8,155 nucleotides of DNA from an uncultured Propioniciclava sp. (GTDB lineage Bacteria > Actinomycetota > Actinomycetes > Propionibacteriales > Propionibacteriaceae). Every line of letters begins with the position of its first letter. Positions within the stretch are counted from its first letter, which is position 1. The DNA lies in assembly GCA_937872005.1 (NCBI GenBank), contig CALMPQ010000315.1, positions 1-8,155 on the forward strand, read 5' to 3'. Made by a program: the position numbers and the translations under genes. The notes beneath the pieces are model-generated. The model made no database searches and was not told where the DNA came from. It saw nothing but the letters and a program-made list of their open reading frames with translations. Below, piece by piece: positions 5,694 through 8,155 of the stretch.

Positions 5694-6407
5694 GTGACGC
5701 AGACACCTCGAAGCATCCTCGTGACCGGCGGCGCCCGAGGCATCGGCCGCGCCATCGTGGAGGAGTTCCTCGCCCAGGGCCATCGGGTCGCTGCGGCGTC
5801 CACGTCGGGTCGCGCCCCCGAGGGCGCGCTCGGCATCGCGTGCGACGTGGCCGACGCCGCGTCGGTCGACGCGGCGTTCAAGGCCGCCGAGGAGGCGCAC
5901 GGCCCGGTCGAGGTCGTCGTGGCCAACGCGGGCATCACGAAGGACACGCTGATCCTGCGCATGAGCGAGGCCGACTTCGACGCGGTCGTCGACGTCAACC
6001 TCAAGGGCGCGTTCAACGTCGCCAAGCGCGGCGCCAAGTCGATGCTGCGCGGCAAGTGGGGGCGCATCATCTTCATCGGCTCGGTGGTGGGTCTCTACGG
6101 CTCGCCCGGCCAGGTGAACTACGCCGCCACCAAGTCCGGCCTGGTCGGCATCGCGCGCTCGCTGACCCGCGAGCTGGGCAGCCGCAACATCACCGCCAAC
6201 GTCGTCGCGCCGGGCTTCATCGAGACCGAGATGACCGCCGTCCTGCCCGAGGAGACGGTGTCCGGCTACAAGGCGTCGATCCCGGCCGGGCGGTTGGGCG
6301 GACCGGCTGAGGTCGCCGCCGCCGTCGCCTACCTGGCCTCGGACGCCGCCGCCTACGTCTCCGGTGCCGTGCTGCCGGTCGACGGTGGCCTGGGCATGGG
6401 TCACTGA
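5694..6407 (+). CDS. fabG: 3-oxoacyl-ACP reductase FabG (MabA/FabG1 type)
   Basis: Reduces 3-oxoacyl-ACP to 3-hydroxyacyl-ACP with NADPH in type II fatty acid synthesis. The 237-residue SDR has TGGARGIG (11-18), NAG (78-80), catalytic Ser130, and YAATK giving Tyr143 and Lys147. The C-terminus VLPVDGGLGMGH closely resembles mycobacterial MabA, which ends GGMGMGH (from memory), as does MIFIGSV-like IIFIGSV near 125-131. An in-frame ATG at 5622 is possible, but it would overlap the opposing promoter and add residues unlike the family. GTG at 5694 starts the fold cleanly and lies 7 bases after a -10 box. It is followed after 12 bases by the enoyl reductase gene, giving the same order as mabA-inhA. 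Function in mycolate synthesis is not implied. Confidence 0.93.
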   Translation: MTQTPRSILVTGGARGIGRAIVEEFLAQGHRVAAASTSGRAPEGALGIACDVADAASVDAAFKAAEEAHGPVEVVVANAGITKDTLILRMSEADFDAVVDVNLKGAFNVAKRGAKSMLRGKWGRIIFIGSVVGLYGSPGQVNYAATKSGLVGIARSLTRELGSRNITANVVAPGFIETEMTAVLPEETVSGYKASIPAGRLGGPAEVAAAVAYLASDAAAYVSGAVLPVDGGLGMGH

Positions 6408-6419
6408 GAAAGGAACACC

Positions 6420-7193
6420 ATGGGAATCCTCGAGGGCAAGACCATCCTCGTCACCGGCGTGACGATGAACACCTCCATCGCCTACAAGGTCGCCGAGATC
6501 GCGCAGGCCGAGGGCGCCACGGTCGTCGTGTCGAACTTCGGCCGCGCGATGAGCCTCACCAACCGCATCGTCAAGCGTCTCGACCCTGCCCCGGCCGTGC
6601 TCGAGCTCGATGTCACCAACCCTGAGCATCTCGCCGGCCTGCCGGACGCCCTCCGCGCGGTCGGCGTCGAGCGGCTCGACGGCGTCGTGCACTCGGTCGC
6701 GTACGCCAACCCCGAGACCGCGCTGGGCGGCGGCTTCCTGACCACGCCGTTCGAGGACGTGTCGATCGCCGTGCACGTGTCGGCGTACTCGCTCGTGAGC
6801 CTGACGATGGCGTGCAAGCCGCTGTTCGGGGATTCTGCGTCGGTGGTGGGGCTCACCTTCGACGCCCGCATCTCGTGGCCGCACTACGACTGGATGGGCG
6901 TGGCCAAGGCGGCGCTGGAGTCGGCGTCCCGCTACCTGGCCCGCTACCTCGGGCCGGAGGGCGTCCGGTCGAACATCGTGGCGGCCGGGCCGATCGACAC
7001 GATCGCGAAGAAGGCCATCCCCGGGGCGACGTCGTTCAACGACATCTGGGGCGGCCGCGCGCCGCTCGGCTGGGACGAGTCCGACGCGACGCCGACCGCC
7101 AAGGCGGTCGTGGCCCTGTTGTCGGACTGGTTCCCCAAGACCAGCGGCGAGATGATCCACGTCGACGGAGGGTTGCACTCCACGGGCGCGTGA
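6420..7193 (+). CDS. fabI: Enoyl-ACP reductase, InhA/FabI type
   Basis: Reduces trans-2-enoyl-ACP to acyl-ACP with NADH, the last step of each fatty acid elongation cycle. The 257 residues have the FabI glycine region GVTMNTSIA (13-21), LELDVTN (61-67), HSVAYAN (91-97) and the catalytic pair Tyr156-x6-Lys163 in HYDWMGVAK. Phe147 (VGLTFD) and RSNIVAAGPIDT (183-194) match InhA closely. The stretch between PIDT and GRAPLGW is about ten residues shorter than in mycobacterial InhA as I recall it, and is near E. coli FabI length. The ATG has a Shine-Dalgarno AAAGGA about 5 bases upstream in the 12-base gap from fabG. It belongs to the class targeted by isoniazid-NAD adducts and triclosan; susceptibility cannot be judged here. 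Confidence 0.95.
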   Translation: MGILEGKTILVTGVTMNTSIAYKVAEIAQAEGATVVVSNFGRAMSLTNRIVKRLDPAPAVLELDVTNPEHLAGLPDALRAVGVERLDGVVHSVAYANPETALGGGFLTTPFEDVSIAVHVSAYSLVSLTMACKPLFGDSASVVGLTFDARISWPHYDWMGVAKAALESASRYLARYLGPEGVRSNIVAAGPIDTIAKKAIPGATSFNDIWGGRAPLGWDESDATPTAKAVVALLSDWFPKTSGEMIHVDGGLHSTGA

Positions 7194-7199
7194 CCCCGG

Positions 7200-7205
7200 T
7201 AGGTT
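7200..7205 (+). promoter_or_regulatory. -10 box before the ABC ATPase gene, predicted leaderless
   Basis: TAGGTT is followed by six bases (GGGGGC) and the ATG at 7212, in the 18-base gap after the fabI stop. TTGCAC at 7173-7178 resembles a -35 but is 21 bases away, longer than usual. The G-run could also act as a weak ribosome-binding site, so co-transcription with fabI remains possible. Confidence 0.45.
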
Positions 7206-7211
7206 GGGGGC

Positions 7212-8027
<816 letters not shown>

Positions 8028-8030
8028 GCC

Positions 8031-8155
8031 ATGCTCGAGTGGATCCAGGAGAACTGGTGGCTGGCCTGGCTGGTCCTGGCCGGCGGCTTGGCGATCTCCG
8101 AGATGCTCACGCTCGACATGACCCTGCTGATGCTGGCCGGCGGAGCGCTGGCCGG
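8031..8155 (+). CDS. NfeD-family membrane protein (N-terminal fragment)
   Basis: The first 41 codons are visible before the window ends. The start MLEWIQENWWLAWLVLAGG leads into one hydrophobic helix (about 10-23). Then come SEMLTLDMTLLMLAGGALA, where a charged Glu (24) and Asp (29) sit between hydrophobic stretches, typical of the short NfeD proteins. Members usually carry a C-terminal OB-fold and pair with a SPFH/stomatin-like protein encoded next. In Mycobacterium tuberculosis an NfeD-like and a stomatin-like gene also lie shortly after inhA (from memory), so the neighbourhood supports the call. The ATG is three bases after the ABC stop. The domain past the edge is not seen. Confidence 0.75.
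   Translation, partial: MLEWIQENWWLAWLVLAGGLAISEMLTLDMTLLMLAGGALA

Noticed and set aside
7173..7205. TTGCAC/TAGGTT as a full -35/-10 promoter for the ABC gene
   Set aside because: The 21-base spacing is too long for a confident call; only the -10 box is reported.

Overview
The window is high-GC (by eye about 70%), with nearly all codons ending in G or C and genes packed with little or no spacing. GTG starts are used, and a fabG-inhA pair resembles the mycobacterial one. This points to an actinobacterium. I cannot fix the genus; a mycolate-free order such as Propionibacteriales is a low-confidence guess.

Layout. Positions 1-53 hold the last codons of a + strand gene. Positions 62-2292 (- strand) are a cysteine operon read cysK, cysE, then a class I glutamine amidotransferase. 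Positions 2377-2993 (+ strand) are a VapBC toxin-antitoxin pair. Positions 2944-5642 (- strand) are a four-gene operon read DUF3099-like membrane protein, SURF1, atypical short-chain dehydrogenase, RlmA-type 23S rRNA methyltransferase. Positions 5694-7193 (+ strand) are fabG and an InhA/FabI-type enoyl-ACP reductase. Positions 7212-8155 (+ strand) are a stand-alone ABC ATPase and the start of an NfeD-family membrane protein cut by the window edge. There is no gene-free stretch longer than 84 bases, and I see no RNA gene, IS element or CRISPR.

How the genes work together. CysE makes O-acetylserine and CysK turns it with sulfide into cysteine. FabG and FabI are the two reductases of type II fatty acid synthesis. 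SURF1 assists cytochrome c oxidase assembly. VapBC is a self-regulating ribonuclease/antitoxin module set between two unrelated operons.

Three observations stand out. First, every one of the five transcription-unit heads (cysK, vapB, the DUF3099-like gene, fabG, the ABC gene) has a TAnnnT -10 hexamer 6 or 7 bases before its start codon and little or no Shine-Dalgarno, which predicts leaderless mRNAs. None of the eight downstream genes has this. Second, vapC and the rRNA methyltransferase gene overlap tail to tail by 50 bp, and both stop codons lie inside the two arms of one perfect 13-bp inverted repeat. Third, the InhA-like protein has a short, FabI-length substrate loop. I see no clearly undescribed system; the window is mostly housekeeping genes with these regulatory and boundary curiosities.
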